A stretch of 64,000 bases of DNA from Microbacteriaceae bacterium (GCA_019638805.1 JAHBTA010000003.1:186001-250000), one strand, 5' to 3'; positions 44,716 to 54,633 are shown, numbered from the stretch's first letter. Notes: a model not told the origin generated them from the sequence alone. Numbers and translations are program-made.

Positions 44716-45926
44716 GCGGTCGCCTCGACGGGCGCGGGATCCGCGGGGACGGTCGGGTGGGCGGGCAGCCAGGCGCGCACCACGAAGCTCCCGTCGACAG
44801 GCCCGGCCGTGAGCCGCCCTCCGGCCAGGAGCGCGCGCTCGGTCATGCCCGCGACTCCGTGCCCGGTGGATGTCGCCCCGGTCCTGATCGCGCCCGTCCG
44901 GCCCGTGGGCGCTCGCAGTGCGCTGGCGATCGTGAGGTCGAGACCATGCGGGGTCCAGTCGAAGCGGACCCTCACCGGCCGGGCGGTGTCGGCGTGCCGC
45001 AGCGCGTTGGTGAGCGACTCCTGCACGATGCGGTACACCGCGAGCTGCGGAGCCGTGCCGAGTGCGAGCGGCGAGCCCGACTGCTCGCGCTCGATGTCGA
45101 GCCCGGCGGTGCGCACCTGCTCGAACAGCCGGTCCAGGTCGACCAGGGTCGGCTGGGGGCCGTCGCCCTGCGCGTGGCGCAACTGGGCCAGCAGCAGTCG
45201 CACGTCGGCGAGTGCCTCGCGAGCGGTTGACGAGATGGTCACGAGCGCCTCCTCGGTGGCCTGCGGGTCCTTCTGGGCGATGTACCTGGCACCATCGGCC
45301 TGCGCGACGACGACCGCGAGCGAGTGGGCGACCACGTCATGCATATCGCGCGCGATGCGGGTGCGCTCCTGCTCGGCGGCGATCTCCTGCTCGGCGGCCA
45401 ACGCGTCGCGGCGGTTGGCGCGGGCGCGGCGGATCGTGCTCCAGAGCAGCCCGGCCGTCCAGGACAGCAGGAACGCCACGAGCGCCGCGACGAACACGAT
45501 GACGACTCCCCCGAACGCCCCCGGCACGCTCAGCAGCGCCGACAGGTCGCGACCGACCAGCTGCTCGACCAGCTCGGGCAGGACGACGGACAGCGTGATG
45601 ACGGTCGCACCCACGAAGGTCGAGGCGAATCCCAGCCAGCGCACGACCCGCGTGCCGTAGGCCGCGGTCGCATAGAGGATGGCGAGGATCGCCAGGTTCG
45701 AGACCTGCGGAGGGACGTCGACGGCGACCTGGGCGAGCGAAACCGCCCACGCGATCGCGAGCGCCAGACCCGGGCTGAACCGGCGCGGGACGAGCGCGAG
45801 CCCCATGCCGACCGTCACGAGCATGCCGCCGAGGGAATCCCGCGTGATCCAGAGCCCGAACAGCACGAGCAGCAGGGGTACGGCGACGTCGACCGCATAC
45901 TGCACGGGTGTCAGCCGTCGGAACAT
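44712..45926 (-). CDS. Sensor histidine kinase (HisKA_3 type)
   Basis: 404-aa kinase. About five N-terminal membrane helices with very short loops (no large extracellular sensor), a coiled-coil linker, then the dimerisation/phosphorylation helix IARDMHDVVAHSLAVVV with His near residue 196. The HATPase_c part has YRIVQESLTNALRHAD, and the G box is HGVAGMTERALLAGG. It resembles intramembrane-sensing LiaS/DesK-like kinases. Start 45926; TAGCGT is seven bases upstream. Confidence 0.93.
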   Translation of the reverse strand: MFRRLTPVQYAVDVAVPLLLVLFGLWITRDSLGGMLVTVGMGLALVPRRFSPGLALAIAWAVSLAQVAVDVPPQVSNLAILAILYATAAYGTRVVRWLGFASTFVGATVITLSVVLPELVEQLVGRDLSALLSVPGAFGGVVIVFVAALVAFLLSWTAGLLWSTIRRARANRRDALAAEQEIAAEQERTRIARDMHDVVAHSLAVVVAQADGARYIAQKDPQATEEALVTISSTAREALADVRLLLAQLRHAQGDGPQPTLVDLDRLFEQVRTAGLDIEREQSGSPLALGTAPQLAVYRIVQESLTNALRHADTARPVRVRFDWTPHGLDLTIASALRAPTGRTGAIRTGATSTGHGVAGMTERALLAGGRLTAGPVDGSFVVRAWLPAHPTVPADPAPVEATA

Positions 45927-45933
45927 GTGCTCA

Positions 45934-45939
45934 ACGCTA
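45934..45939 (-). promoter_or_regulatory. -10 box of the histidine kinase gene
   Basis: TAGCGT on the minus strand, seven bases before the ATG; near-leaderless. Confidence 0.4.
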
Positions 45940-46030
45940 GGCGGCCACGCGGGCAGAGCCTACCCGGGCGGGCCGAAATCGTTCCCGGGACGTGACCGGA
46001 TCATCCCTCCGACGGATGCTCTCGCGGCCC

Positions 46031-46036
46031 TATTCT
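46031..46036 (+). promoter_or_regulatory. -10 box of a leaderless lipoprotein gene
   Basis: TATTCT followed by CAGTGC and the ATG at 46043. Confidence 0.55.
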
Positions 46037-46042
46037 CAGTGC

Positions 46043-46609
46043 ATGAACCGCATCCTGCTGGTCGTACCGCTCATCGCCGCCGGTCTGGCCCTCGCCGGCT
46101 GCCAGCCCACCGCGCCCGCCGAGACCTCGGACTCGCCGGAGCCCACGCCCACCGAGACCGTCGTCACGCCCGAGGAGCCGCCCGCTCCCGTGTTCTCGCT
46201 GCCCGCGGACTGCGATCACATCGCCTCCACGGCGACGCTCAACACCGTGTTCGGAGGCGTCGACCAGCGCGACCCGGCGGATCTCACCCGGCCGGCCCCC
46301 GCATCCGCCACCAAGCTGCTGACCTGCTCATGGTTCGCGGGCGATGTGACGGGCGGCGACGTCATCTACTACCAGACGACCGCCGCGGCCGCGCAGTCCT
46401 ACCTGAGCGTCGTCGAGGCGAACGGCTACTCGTGCCTCGCCGCCTTCGAGGGCACGCGCTGCGACAAGCAGACCACCAACTCCGAGTTCGGGACCACGAG
46501 CATCGAGACGGTCTTCACGCGCGACGACACCTGGATCTACATCGGAACCTCGAATGTGGACCCGGCGCCGCTGCTGCCCGACCTGGTCGCGACCGCCTGG
46601 AGCGCGTAG
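46043..46609 (+). CDS. Predicted lipoprotein of unknown function
   Basis: 188-aa protein. Signal peptide MNRILLVVPLIAAGLALAGC (lipobox LAGC, Cys 20), then a long Pro/Thr/Glu linker. The mature domain has four Cys (ADCDHI, LLTCSWFAG, YSCLAAFEGTRCDK), likely two disulfides. No function recognised. Start chosen from the signal peptide and the TATTCT box six bases upstream. It ends 3 bases from the convergent era stop; no separate terminator is visible. Confidence 0.78.
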   Translation: MNRILLVVPLIAAGLALAGCQPTAPAETSDSPEPTPTETVVTPEEPPAPVFSLPADCDHIASTATLNTVFGGVDQRDPADLTRPAPASATKLLTCSWFAGDVTGGDVIYYQTTAAAAQSYLSVVEANGYSCLAAFEGTRCDKQTTNSEFGTTSIETVFTRDDTWIYIGTSNVDPAPLLPDLVATAWSA

Positions 46610-46612
46610 CGC

Positions 46613-47515
46613 TCAGAATCCGAGGCGACCCAGCTGTTTGGGGTCGCGCTGCCATTCTCGCGCGACCTTGACGTGCAGCGACAGGTACACCCTGCGGCCG
46701 ACGAGTTCCTCGATCCCGGCTCGCGCGCGCGAGCCGACGTCCTGCAGGCGGCTGCCGCCGCGGCCGATCACGATGCCCTTCTGGCTGTCGCGCTCGACCC
46801 ACAGGTTCGCGTAGATCTCCAGGAGCCCGTCCTCGCGCTCGACCGTGTCGTCGATCGTGACGGCGAGTGAATGCGGCAGTTCGTCGTCGACGCCCTCGAG
46901 CGCGGCCTCGCGGATCAGCTCGGCGATCCGCGACTCGACCGACTCGTCCGTCACCGCGTCCTCCGGGTAGAGGGGCGGGCCCTCGGGCAGCAGGCTCAGC
47001 AGTTCGCCCACCAGCACGTCGAGCTGGATGCGGTCGGCCGCCGACACCGGGACGATCGCCTCCCAGTCGCGCAGCTCGCTCACCGCCAGGAGGCGTTCGG
47101 CGACCACGGGCTTCGGGACGGCGTCGATCTTCGTGAGGATGGCCAGTTTGCGCGCCTTCGGGAAGTCCTCGAGCCGCCGCTCGATGAAGCGGTCCCCCGG
47201 CCCGAGCTTCTCGTCAGCGGGGAGGCAGAACCCGATGACGTCGACATCGCCCAGGGTCGCGGTGACGACGTCGTTGAGGCGCTGCCCGAGGAGCGTGCGC
47301 GGCCGGTGAACTCCGGGAGTGTCGACGATGACCAGCTGACCGCCCGGCGCGCTCACCACGCCGCGGATGGCACGGCGCGTGGTCTGCGGCTTGGACGAGG
47401 TGATCGCGACCTTCTCGCCGACGAGCGCGTTGGTCAGGGTGGACTTGCCCACGTTCGGGCGGCCCACGAAGGTCACGAAGCCCGAGCGGTACGGCTCCCG
47501 CGGCGAGGTGCTCAC
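46613..47515 (-). CDS. era: GTPase Era
   Basis: 300-aa Era, the GTPase that assists 16S rRNA 3'-end and small-subunit maturation. G1 GRPNVGKSTLTNALVG, switch region SSKPQTTRRAIRG, G3 DTPGVHRP, G4 TKID, then the KH domain with IVIGRGGSRLQDVGSRAR. The C-terminus KLHVKVAREWQRDPKQLGRLGF-like helix is normal. GTG start overlaps the CNNM gene stop by 4 bases. Confidence 0.97.
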   Translation of the reverse strand: MSTSPREPYRSGFVTFVGRPNVGKSTLTNALVGEKVAITSSKPQTTRRAIRGVVSAPGGQLVIVDTPGVHRPRTLLGQRLNDVVTATLGDVDVIGFCLPADEKLGPGDRFIERRLEDFPKARKLAILTKIDAVPKPVVAERLLAVSELRDWEAIVPVSAADRIQLDVLVGELLSLLPEGPPLYPEDAVTDESVESRIAELIREAALEGVDDELPHSLAVTIDDTVEREDGLLEIYANLWVERDSQKGIVIGRGGSRLQDVGSRARAGIEELVGRRVYLSLHVKVAREWQRDPKQLGRLGF

Positions 47516-48765
47516 GATGCGGCGCGCTCCACGATCAGGGTGCGCAGGCGCCGCCCCCGGCGCTCGACGCGCTCCGCGCGGAGCACGAGCCCCTCCACCT
47601 CCACCCGATCCCCGGTGCGCGGCGGACGACCGATGGCCTTGATGAGCAGTCCGCCCGCCGAGTCCACGTCGTCGTCCTCGATCTCGATGCCGAAGATCTC
47701 GCCGAGCTCGTCCTTGGACAACCGGGCGCTCACCCGGAAGACGCCGCCGCCCAGCGCTGCGACCTCGGGGGCGCCCTGGTCGTACTCGTCGGAGATGTCG
47801 CCCACGAGTTCCTCGATGAGGTCCTCCAGGGTCACCAGGCCCGCGATGCCGCCGTACTCGTCCACCAGGACCGCCAGGTGGTTCGCGCGCGCCTGCATCT
47901 CACGCAGCAGTTCGTCGGCCTTCTTCGACTCCGGAACGAACTCGGCGTCGCGCATGAGCTCGACGACCGGGCGGGAGCCGGCCGTCGCGGGCTCCTCATG
48001 CAGCAGGCGGGCCAGGTCGCGCAGATACAGGATGCCGCGCACCTCGTCCGCATCCTTGCCGACCACGGGCATGCGCGAGACGCCGCTGCGCAGGAAGATG
48101 CCCATGGCATCCGCCACCGTCTCGTCGTCGTCGACCGTGATCATGTCGGTGCGCGGGATCATGACCTCGCGCGCGAGGGTGTCGCCCCACTCGAAGATCG
48201 AGTGGATGAGCTCGCGGTCGTCCTCCTCGAGGACCTCCTGCTCCGCGGCCTCGTCGACCATGCTCAGCAGTTGCTCCTCGCTCGAGAAGGTCTGCGTGCC
48301 CGGACGGCCCGGAGTGACCCGATCGCCCAGGGCCACGAGGCCCGCCGCGAGCGGACCCAGCAGCACCCGGGTGGCGTGCACCGGGAACGCGGCGATGCGC
48401 ATGAGGCCCCGCGCGTGAGCGCGCCCGACCGAACGTGGACTCGACCCCACCAGCACGAACGAGACGCCCGTCATGATGAGCGCCGCGATCAGCAGGACCC
48501 ACCACCACTGGTCGATGAGCAGCCCGAGCGCGAGCGTGACCAGCACGGCCGCCGTCGTCTCCGAGGTGACGCGCAGGAAGTTGACGGCGTTGACGTGCGA
48601 GGGCACGTCAGCCGCGATCGCCAGAAGCGACCGGCGCACGCGGCTGCCCTCGGCCAGTTCGGTCAGGTCGGCGCGGGACAGCACCGCCATGGCCGCGTCG
48701 GCCGCGGCCAGCAGACCGCCGAACGCGACCAGCAGCACGGCCACCGCGATGAAGACCCCGGTCAC
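47512..48765 (-). CDS. CNNM/CBS-domain transporter (CorC/HlyC family)
   Basis: 417-aa membrane protein. N-terminal CNNM domain with about three or four helices (VLLVAFGGLLAAADAAMAVLSRADL), a tandem CBS pair (REVMIPRTDMITVDDDETVADAMGIFLRSGVSRMPVV and the ANHLAVLVDEYGGIAGLVTLEDLIEELVGDISDEYD region), then a CorC_HlyC C-terminal domain. Such proteins are linked to Mg2+/Co2+ efflux. Its place between ybeY and era is the usual one. Confidence 0.92.
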   Translation of the reverse strand: MTGVFIAVAVLLVAFGGLLAAADAAMAVLSRADLTELAEGSRVRRSLLAIAADVPSHVNAVNFLRVTSETTAAVLVTLALGLLIDQWWWVLLIAALIMTGVSFVLVGSSPRSVGRAHARGLMRIAAFPVHATRVLLGPLAAGLVALGDRVTPGRPGTQTFSSEEQLLSMVDEAAEQEVLEEDDRELIHSIFEWGDTLAREVMIPRTDMITVDDDETVADAMGIFLRSGVSRMPVVGKDADEVRGILYLRDLARLLHEEPATAGSRPVVELMRDAEFVPESKKADELLREMQARANHLAVLVDEYGGIAGLVTLEDLIEELVGDISDEYDQGAPEVAALGGGVFRVSARLSKDELGEIFGIEIEDDDVDSAGGLLIKAIGRPPRTGDRVEVEGLVLRAERVERRGRRLRTLIVERAAS

Positions 48766-48781
48766 TGCGCCACCGTCCGGG

Positions 48782-49239
48782 TCACCGTCGTCGCTCGGCC
48801 AGGGTGAAGCCGACCAGGATGTCGCGCTGCACCTCGAACATCTCGCGCTCGTCGTCCGGTTCGGCGTGATCGAATCCGAGCAGGTGCAGGATGCCGTGCG
48901 CGGTCAGCAAGAGCAGCTCGTCCATCGCGCCGTGGCCCGCCTGCTCGGCCTGGGCCACCGCGACCTGGGGGCACAGCACGATGTCGCCGAGCAGACCGGG
49001 CGGGGTGATGTCCTCCTCGTTGCCCGGTCGCAACTCGTCCATGGGGAAGCTGAGGACATCCGTCGGACCCGGCTCGTCCATCCACTGCACGTGCAGCTGC
49101 TCCATGGCGGCCTCGTCCACGAGAAGGATCGCGAGGTCGGCATCCGCGTGCACGCGCAGGTGATCGAGGGCGTAGATCGCGAGCCGCTGAAGGGCGGCAT
49201 CGTCGACCTGGACCCCGGACTCGTTGTTGAGCTCGATGC

Positions 49240-49243
<4 letters not shown>
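48782..49243 (-). CDS. ybeY: Endoribonuclease YbeY
   Basis: 153-aa zinc endoribonuclease for rRNA maturation and ribosome quality control. Metal motif [11 protein letters not shown] (the three-His H3xH5xH pattern) near residue 115; also [12 protein letters not shown] and [11 protein letters not shown], both typical. ATG overlaps the phoH stop (ATGA); the CNNM gene follows after 16 bases. Confidence 0.96.
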
Positions 49244-50314
<1,071 letters not shown>

Positions 50315-50328
<14 letters not shown>

Positions 50329-50671
50329 GGGAGCCTTCCTCGAGGGTGCCGCCCGCCAGCACGTGGGCGTGCACGTGGAACACGGTCTGACCGGCGTCGG
50401 CGCCCGTGTTGAAGACCAGCCGGAACTGCCCGTTAGCGTGCTCCCCGGCGAGCCGGTTCGCGATCCCGACGATCTCGGCGAGCAGCTGCGGATCGGCGGC
50501 GGCGAGTTCGCCCGCGTTCGCGTACTCCGCGGTCTTGGGGATGACCAGCAGGTGCACGGGCGCCTGCGGGGCGATGTCCTTGATCGCGATGACCCGGTCG
50601 TTCTCGAAGACGATGTCGGCCGGGATCTCGCGCGCGATGATGCGCTCGAAGACGCTGGGCTCGGTCGTCAT
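50315..50671 (-). CDS. HIT-family nucleotide-binding protein (HINT-like)
   Basis: 118-aa histidine-triad protein: FERIIAREIPADIVFENDRVIAIKDIAPQAPVHLLVIPK and the triad QTVFHVHAHVLAGG. HINT-type proteins hydrolyse aminoacyl-AMP or nucleoside phosphoramidates. A TAAGCT box ends six bases before the ATG, so it can start its own leaderless transcript and drive phoH-ybeY-CNNM-era. Confidence 0.93.
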
Positions 50672-50677
50672 GTCTCT

Positions 50678-50683
50678 AGCTTA
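50678..50683 (-). promoter_or_regulatory. -10 box of leaderless HIT gene promoter
   Basis: TAAGCT on the minus strand, six bases before the HIT-gene ATG, in the 9-base gap and end of the preceding gene. Confidence 0.5.
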
Positions 50684-51397
50684 AGGCTCGTCTTCGGCGT
50701 TCCACAGATCGCGGTAGAACGCGATGCGTACGGCGTCCGGATCGACGCCGTACGCGTCCCAGAAGTAGTCCTCGCACGGCGGATCGAAGTTCCAGTGCAG
50801 GCTCATGCTCGCCACCGCGAGATCCGCCCAGCGATCCGCGACGCCGAGCGACCCGAGGTCGACGAAGCCGCCCGGGCTGCCGTACGCGCCGATCAGGAAG
50901 TTGGGCGCGCAGGCGTCGCCGTGGCAGACCACGAGCACGTCGATGTCCGGGACATCGCGCCCGGGCAGGCGCCGGGCGCCACCGCGGGACTCGACGGACC
51001 AGTCGAACGGGCAGGCGGGGACGGGAAGCGCGTCGTGCAGAAGCCGGAGCCCGCGGCCGATCGCGCGCACCGCATCCGCCGGGCGCTCGCGCCATCCCGC
51101 GCTGACAGCGCTCTCGGCGTCGAGGGCACGGGTGACCATCACCTGCCCCGCGTCGTCCCGGACGCGGTCGAGCACCTCCGGGACGGTCACGAACCGCCGC
51201 GCCCAGTCGAGGCGCCGGTGCTCCCCCTCGAGGTCGATGCCCGATCCGCGGGGGTTCCACTTGTAGAACCGGTCCGCCGACCGGAAGGTCAGGCCGCCGA
51301 GCTCGTTGCGCCAGACCGCGTCGACCGGGACGCCGCCGGCCACCGCCCGCACCAGCACGGGCACCTCGACCGGCCCGCGCGGGATCTCGGCGATCAC
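50681..51397 (-). CDS. APH(3')-like small-molecule kinase
   Basis: 238-aa protein of the aminoglycoside/choline-kinase fold. Catalytic loop LVVCHGDACAPNFLIG (HGD-x4-N) and Mg-binding GGFVDLGSLGVADRWADLAVA; N-lobe Lys in DRFYKWNP. These motifs are those of APH(3') enzymes, but the protein is shorter at its N-terminus and sits in housekeeping DNA between rsmE and the HIT gene, so an intrinsic kinase with unknown substrate is as likely as antibiotic resistance. GTG start overlaps the rsmE stop by 4 bases. Confidence 0.83.
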   Translation of the reverse strand: MIAEIPRGPVEVPVLVRAVAGGVPVDAVWRNELGGLTFRSADRFYKWNPRGSGIDLEGEHRRLDWARRFVTVPEVLDRVRDDAGQVMVTRALDAESAVSAGWRERPADAVRAIGRGLRLLHDALPVPACPFDWSVESRGGARRLPGRDVPDIDVLVVCHGDACAPNFLIGAYGSPGGFVDLGSLGVADRWADLAVASMSLHWNFDPPCEDYFWDAYGVDPDAVRIAFYRDLWNAEDEP

Positions 51398-52122
51398 CAG
51401 CGACCCAGTCGTGCGTTGAGCACGGCGAGCGCGGCCGGACCCGCCGTGGAGGTGCGCAGGATCTCGGACCCGAGCCGCACCGGCTGAGCGCCCGCCGCCG
51501 CGAGGCGCTCGAGTTCGGCCGGTGAGACGCCGCCCTCCGGCCCCACGACGAGCGTGATGCGCTCCTGCCCCGCCGGGTCGAACCCGGTGAGCGGGGCGGA
51601 TGCCGTGGGCTCCAGCACGAGCACCGCACCCCCCAGCGCGGCCAATTGCGAAACCGTGGCGACGGGTTCCACGCGCGGCACCCAGGCGCGGACCGACTGC
51701 TTGCTCGCCTCCCGCACGATGCTCCGCCACCGCTCTTCGCCGCGCTGCGCCTTCACGCCCTCCCAACGGCTCACCGACCGTTCGGCCTGCCAGGGGATCA
51801 CGCCCGCGACGCCGAGCTCGGTCGCCGCCTGCACCGCCAACTCGTCGCGGTCGCCCTTGGCGAGGGCCTGCGCCAGCCACAGCTCCGGGATCGCGGGCTC
51901 CTCGCGCCGCACCAGCTCCGGGTCGAGCTCGAGCGCGCCGTCCGCGACGGCGGCGACGGTCCCCTCGACGATCAGGCCGGCGCCGTCGCCCACCGCGAGG
52001 CGCTCGCCCACGCGCACGCGCGCGACCGAGATCGCATGCCGCGCCTCGTCACCGGTGATGCGCACCCGGCCGGCCGCGGCATCCGCCTCGCTCAGCGCGG
52101 GGTCCAGGTACAGCGAGGCCAT
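51394..52122 (-). CDS. rsmE: 16S rRNA (uracil1498-N3)-methyltransferase
   Basis: 242-aa SPOUT methyltransferase that makes m3U1498 in 16S rRNA. Seen: HAISVARVRVGERLAVGDGAG N-terminal PUA-like part, ALAKGDRDELAVQAATELGVAGVIPWQAERSV, and the knot region ITLVVGPEGGVSPAELERL with LGSEILRTSTAGPAAL. Usual neighbour of dnaJ; separated here by a 153-base gap with an inverted repeat. Confidence 0.95.
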   Translation of the reverse strand: MASLYLDPALSEADAAAGRVRITGDEARHAISVARVRVGERLAVGDGAGLIVEGTVAAVADGALELDPELVRREEPAIPELWLAQALAKGDRDELAVQAATELGVAGVIPWQAERSVSRWEGVKAQRGEERWRSIVREASKQSVRAWVPRVEPVATVSQLAALGGAVLVLEPTASAPLTGFDPAGQERITLVVGPEGGVSPAELERLAAAGAQPVRLGSEILRTSTAGPAALAVLNARLGRW

Positions 52123-52153
52123 CCCCCCACTCTCCCGGATCCCCCGCGCCGTT

Positions 52154-52233
52154 GAAAATTCAGGAAAGTCGACGGCTCGGATGCGGTGGCCGCGCTCCCA
52201 CGGACGTTGCGCGGGGAAGTCTCCTGAGTTTCC
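52154..52233. repeat. Inverted repeat pair in the dnaJ-rsmE gap
   Basis: GAAAATTCAGGAAAGTC (52154-52170) and, inverted, GAAGTCTCCTGAGTTTCC (52216-52233) share roughly 12 to 13 of 17 positions and are each followed by a GACGG. They are 45 bases apart in the gap 52123-52275, which holds no gene. They could form a stem or be remnants of a dispersed repeat. Confidence 0.5.
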
Positions 52234-52275
52234 GACGGGCGGAGGGCGGGGCGCCCACGAGAACGGGGGTCTGGG

Positions 52276-53382
52276 TCAGACGCCGAGGAAGCGGTCGCGC
52301 AGCTTCGCGAACAGACCCTGCTGGAACGTCGCGAACTCCGGGGGCACGGGCCGGCGGGTGGCGGCGAACTGCGTCATGAGCTCGGTCTCCTTCGAGTTGA
52401 GCCGCACCGGGGTGATGACCTGGATGCCGATCTTGAGGTCGCCGCGGCCGCCCCCGCGCAGACGCGTGACCCCGCGGTCCTTGACCGTGACGATGTCCGC
52501 GCTCTGGGTTCCCGGCTTGATCTCGATCGCGACATCGCCATCGAGGGCGGCGAGGGTCGCGACCGTGCCGAGCACGGCATCCGTCATCTGCACCTCGAGC
52601 GTCGCGAGCAGGTCGTCGCCGTTGCGGCTGAAGACCTTGTGGTGCTTGACCTTGACCTCGAGGTACAAATCGCCGTTCGAGCCCCCGGCCGGCCCCGCCT
52701 CGCCCTCACCGGGCAGGTGCAGCCGCATGCCGGTGTCGACGCCCGCGGGCACATCGACCTTGACCGTGCGCTTGGCGCGCACGCGACCCTGGCCCGCGCA
52801 TGCCGGACACGGGTTGGGGACGACCGTGCCGTAGCCGCGGCAGGTGCCGCAGGGGCTCGAGGTCATGACGTTGCCCAAGAGTGAGCGCATCGCGCGCTGC
52901 ACCTGCCCCGTGCCGTGACAGATGTCGCAGGTCACCGGCTGGGTGCCGGGAGCGCAGCACGACCCCTCACACGCCTCGCACAGCACGGCGGTGTCGACCT
53001 CGATCTCGCGCGTCGTGCCGAAGATCACCTCGTCGAGGTCGACCTCGATGCGCAGCAGGGCGTCCTGGCCGCGCTCGGTGCGCGACCGGGGGCCGGCCGT
53101 GCGACTCTGCGCCGCGCCGAAGAAGGTCTCGAAGATGTCGCCGAAGCCGAACGAGCCACCCCCGCCGCCGAAGCCCGCGTTCGGGCCCAGGTCGTAGCGC
53201 TCGCGCTGGTCGGGATCGCTCAGCACGTCGTACGCGTGCGTCACGGCCTTGAAGCGCTCGGCCGCCTCCGCGCTCGGGTTCACGTCGGGGTGCAGCTCGC
53301 GCGCGAGCCGGCGGTACGCCTTCTTGATCTCCTCGGGCGTCGCGGTGCGATCGATGCCGAGGACCTCGTAGTGGTCGGCCAC
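52276..53382 (-). CDS. dnaJ: Chaperone DnaJ (DnaJ2 type)
   Basis: 368-aa J-protein co-chaperone of DnaK. J domain with HPD at about residue 31 ([14 protein letters not shown]), Gly/Phe region ([19 protein letters not shown]), zinc region with [40 protein letters not shown], then the C-terminal substrate-binding domain ([22 protein letters not shown]). The first zinc repeat ends in Cys-Cys rather than Gly-Ala, which I associate with actinobacterial DnaJ2. It starts 9 bases after hrcA, hence under HrcA control. Confidence 0.96.
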   Translation of the reverse strand: MADHYEVLGIDRTATPEEIKKAYRRLARELHPDVNPSAEAAERFKAVTHAYDVLSDPDQRERYDLGPNAGFGGGGGSFGFGDIFETFFGAAQSRTAGPRSRTERGQDALLRIEVDLDEVIFGTTREIEVDTAVLCEACEGSCCAPGTQPVTCDICHGTGQVQRAMRSLLGNVMTSSPCGTCRGYGTVVPNPCPACAGQGRVRAKRTVKVDVPAGVDTGMRLHLPGEGEAGPAGGSNGDLYLEVKVKHHKVFSRNGDDLLATLEVQMTDAVLGTVATLAALDGDVAIEIKPGTQSADIVTVKDRGVTRLRGGGRGDLKIGIQVITPVRLNSKETELMTQFAATRRPVPPEFATFQQGLFAKLRDRFLGV

Positions 53383-53391
53383 GTGCGGGGT

Positions 53392-54414
53392 CTACTCCTC
53401 TGCCAGCAGGCGGGTCAGGTACCGGGCCACCGCGCGCACGGCCGCCATGTTGGTCGAATAGTCCATGCGGGTCGGCCCGAGAACTCCCAGCCGCGCGACG
53501 CTGCCGCCGGATGCCGTGTAACCCCCCGCGAGGACGCTCGTCTCGCCGAGACCGAACTCCTCGTTCTCGCGCCCGATGCGCACCTCGACCTCGTCGTCGC
53601 CGATCTCCATCTCGCTGAAGAGCTTGAGCAGGGTGACCTGCTCTTCGATGGCCTCCAGGACGGGGTAGATGCTGCCGGAGAAGTCGCCCTCGGTGCGGGC
53701 GAGATTCGCCGCACCGGCCATGACGAGGCGGTCCTGCCGATTCGCCGCCACCTGCTCGCCGAGGCTGCGCGCGACCTCGGCGGCCACCGCGCGGCGCTCG
53801 GGTGGCAGCTTCTCGGCCACGCCGCGCAGAGCCATGGCCGCATCGGCGAGCGCGAGACCGTCGAGTTCGGAGTTGAACGTGTCGCGAAGCAGCGCCAGCC
53901 CGGCGTCGTCCAGCCCGTGCGGACCGTCGATCAGGTGCTGGTCCACGCGCCCGGTGTCGGTGATGAGCACGGTCATGAGCCGGGTGGGCGCCAGGGCGAC
54001 GACTTCGATGTGGCGCACGCGTGCGTTCCCGAAGGACGGGTACTGCGCGAGAGCGACCTGGTTCGTGAGGATCGACAGGTGCCGAACGGTGCGGATCAGG
54101 ACGTCGTCGAGGTCGATCGCCTTGCCCAGGAACGTCTCGATCGCCTGGCGCTGGCCGGCCGAGAGCGGTCGCTGATCGGCGAGCTGATCGACGAAGACCC
54201 GGTAGCCCTTGTCGGTGGGCACGCGGCCCGACGAGGTGTGCGGGGCCGCGATCAGCTCCTCCTCCTCCAGCTGGGCCATGTCGTTGCGGATGGTGGCCGC
54301 CGAAACACCGAAGGAATGGCGCTCGACGATGGTCTTCGAGCCCACCGGCTCGCGCGAGGCGACGTAGTCCTGCACGATGACGCGCAGCACGGCGAGGCTG
54401 CGTTCCGACACCAT
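53392..54414 (-). CDS. hrcA: Heat-inducible repressor HrcA
   Basis: 340-aa HrcA, which binds CIRCE elements and represses chaperone genes. Seen: MVSERSLAVLRVIVQDYVAS, the helix-turn-helix GSKTIVERHSFGVSAATIRNDMAQLEEE, SSGRVPTDKGYRVFVD, and the C-terminal LGVLGPTRMDY motif. Start at 54414 is chosen from the family N-terminus. A CIRCE-like site lies 41 bases upstream, so it is autoregulated along with dnaJ. Confidence 0.96.
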   Translation of the reverse strand: MVSERSLAVLRVIVQDYVASREPVGSKTIVERHSFGVSAATIRNDMAQLEEEELIAAPHTSSGRVPTDKGYRVFVDQLADQRPLSAGQRQAIETFLGKAIDLDDVLIRTVRHLSILTNQVALAQYPSFGNARVRHIEVVALAPTRLMTVLITDTGRVDQHLIDGPHGLDDAGLALLRDTFNSELDGLALADAAMALRGVAEKLPPERRAVAAEVARSLGEQVAANRQDRLVMAGAANLARTEGDFSGSIYPVLEAIEEQVTLLKLFSEMEIGDDEVEVRIGRENEEFGLGETSVLAGGYTASGGSVARLGVLGPTRMDYSTNMAAVRAVARYLTRLLAEE

Positions 54415-54454
54415 CCGCCACACCGCCTTCCGCAGATCGAGCCTGGCCGAAGTG

Positions 54455-54486
54455 CTGGCACTCGGCGCTCGGGACTGCCAAGTCTA
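54455..54486 (-). promoter_or_regulatory. CIRCE operator and -10 box of hrcA-dnaJ
   Basis: Minus strand TTGGCAGTC, nine bases, GAGTGCCAG (54481 down to 54455). The right arm matches the actinobacterial CIRCE half-site; the left differs at one central position (G for C). The TAGACT -10 box (54486-54481) abuts and overlaps the operator by one base. Confidence 0.82.
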
Positions 54487-54510
54487 GCGCGACACGCTGT
54501 TACCGGACCG

Positions 54511-54539
54511 TTGCACGCGGCGCGGGCCGACGCTAACTT
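54511..54539 (+). promoter_or_regulatory. Promoter of the first DUF4870 gene
   Basis: -35 TTGCAC (54511-54516), 17-base spacer, -10 TAACTT (54534-54539). Divergent from the hrcA promoter; leaves a leader of about 85 bases containing a small CCCCCTTCGGGG hairpin. Confidence 0.6.
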
Positions 54540-54633
54540 GTGGATGTGCTTGCGCTCCCCCTTCGGGGTACGCGGAGCGCCGTCCGGGTTCCCGGATTCG
54601 AGAACCATCCGACACCGAAAGGTACGACACACC

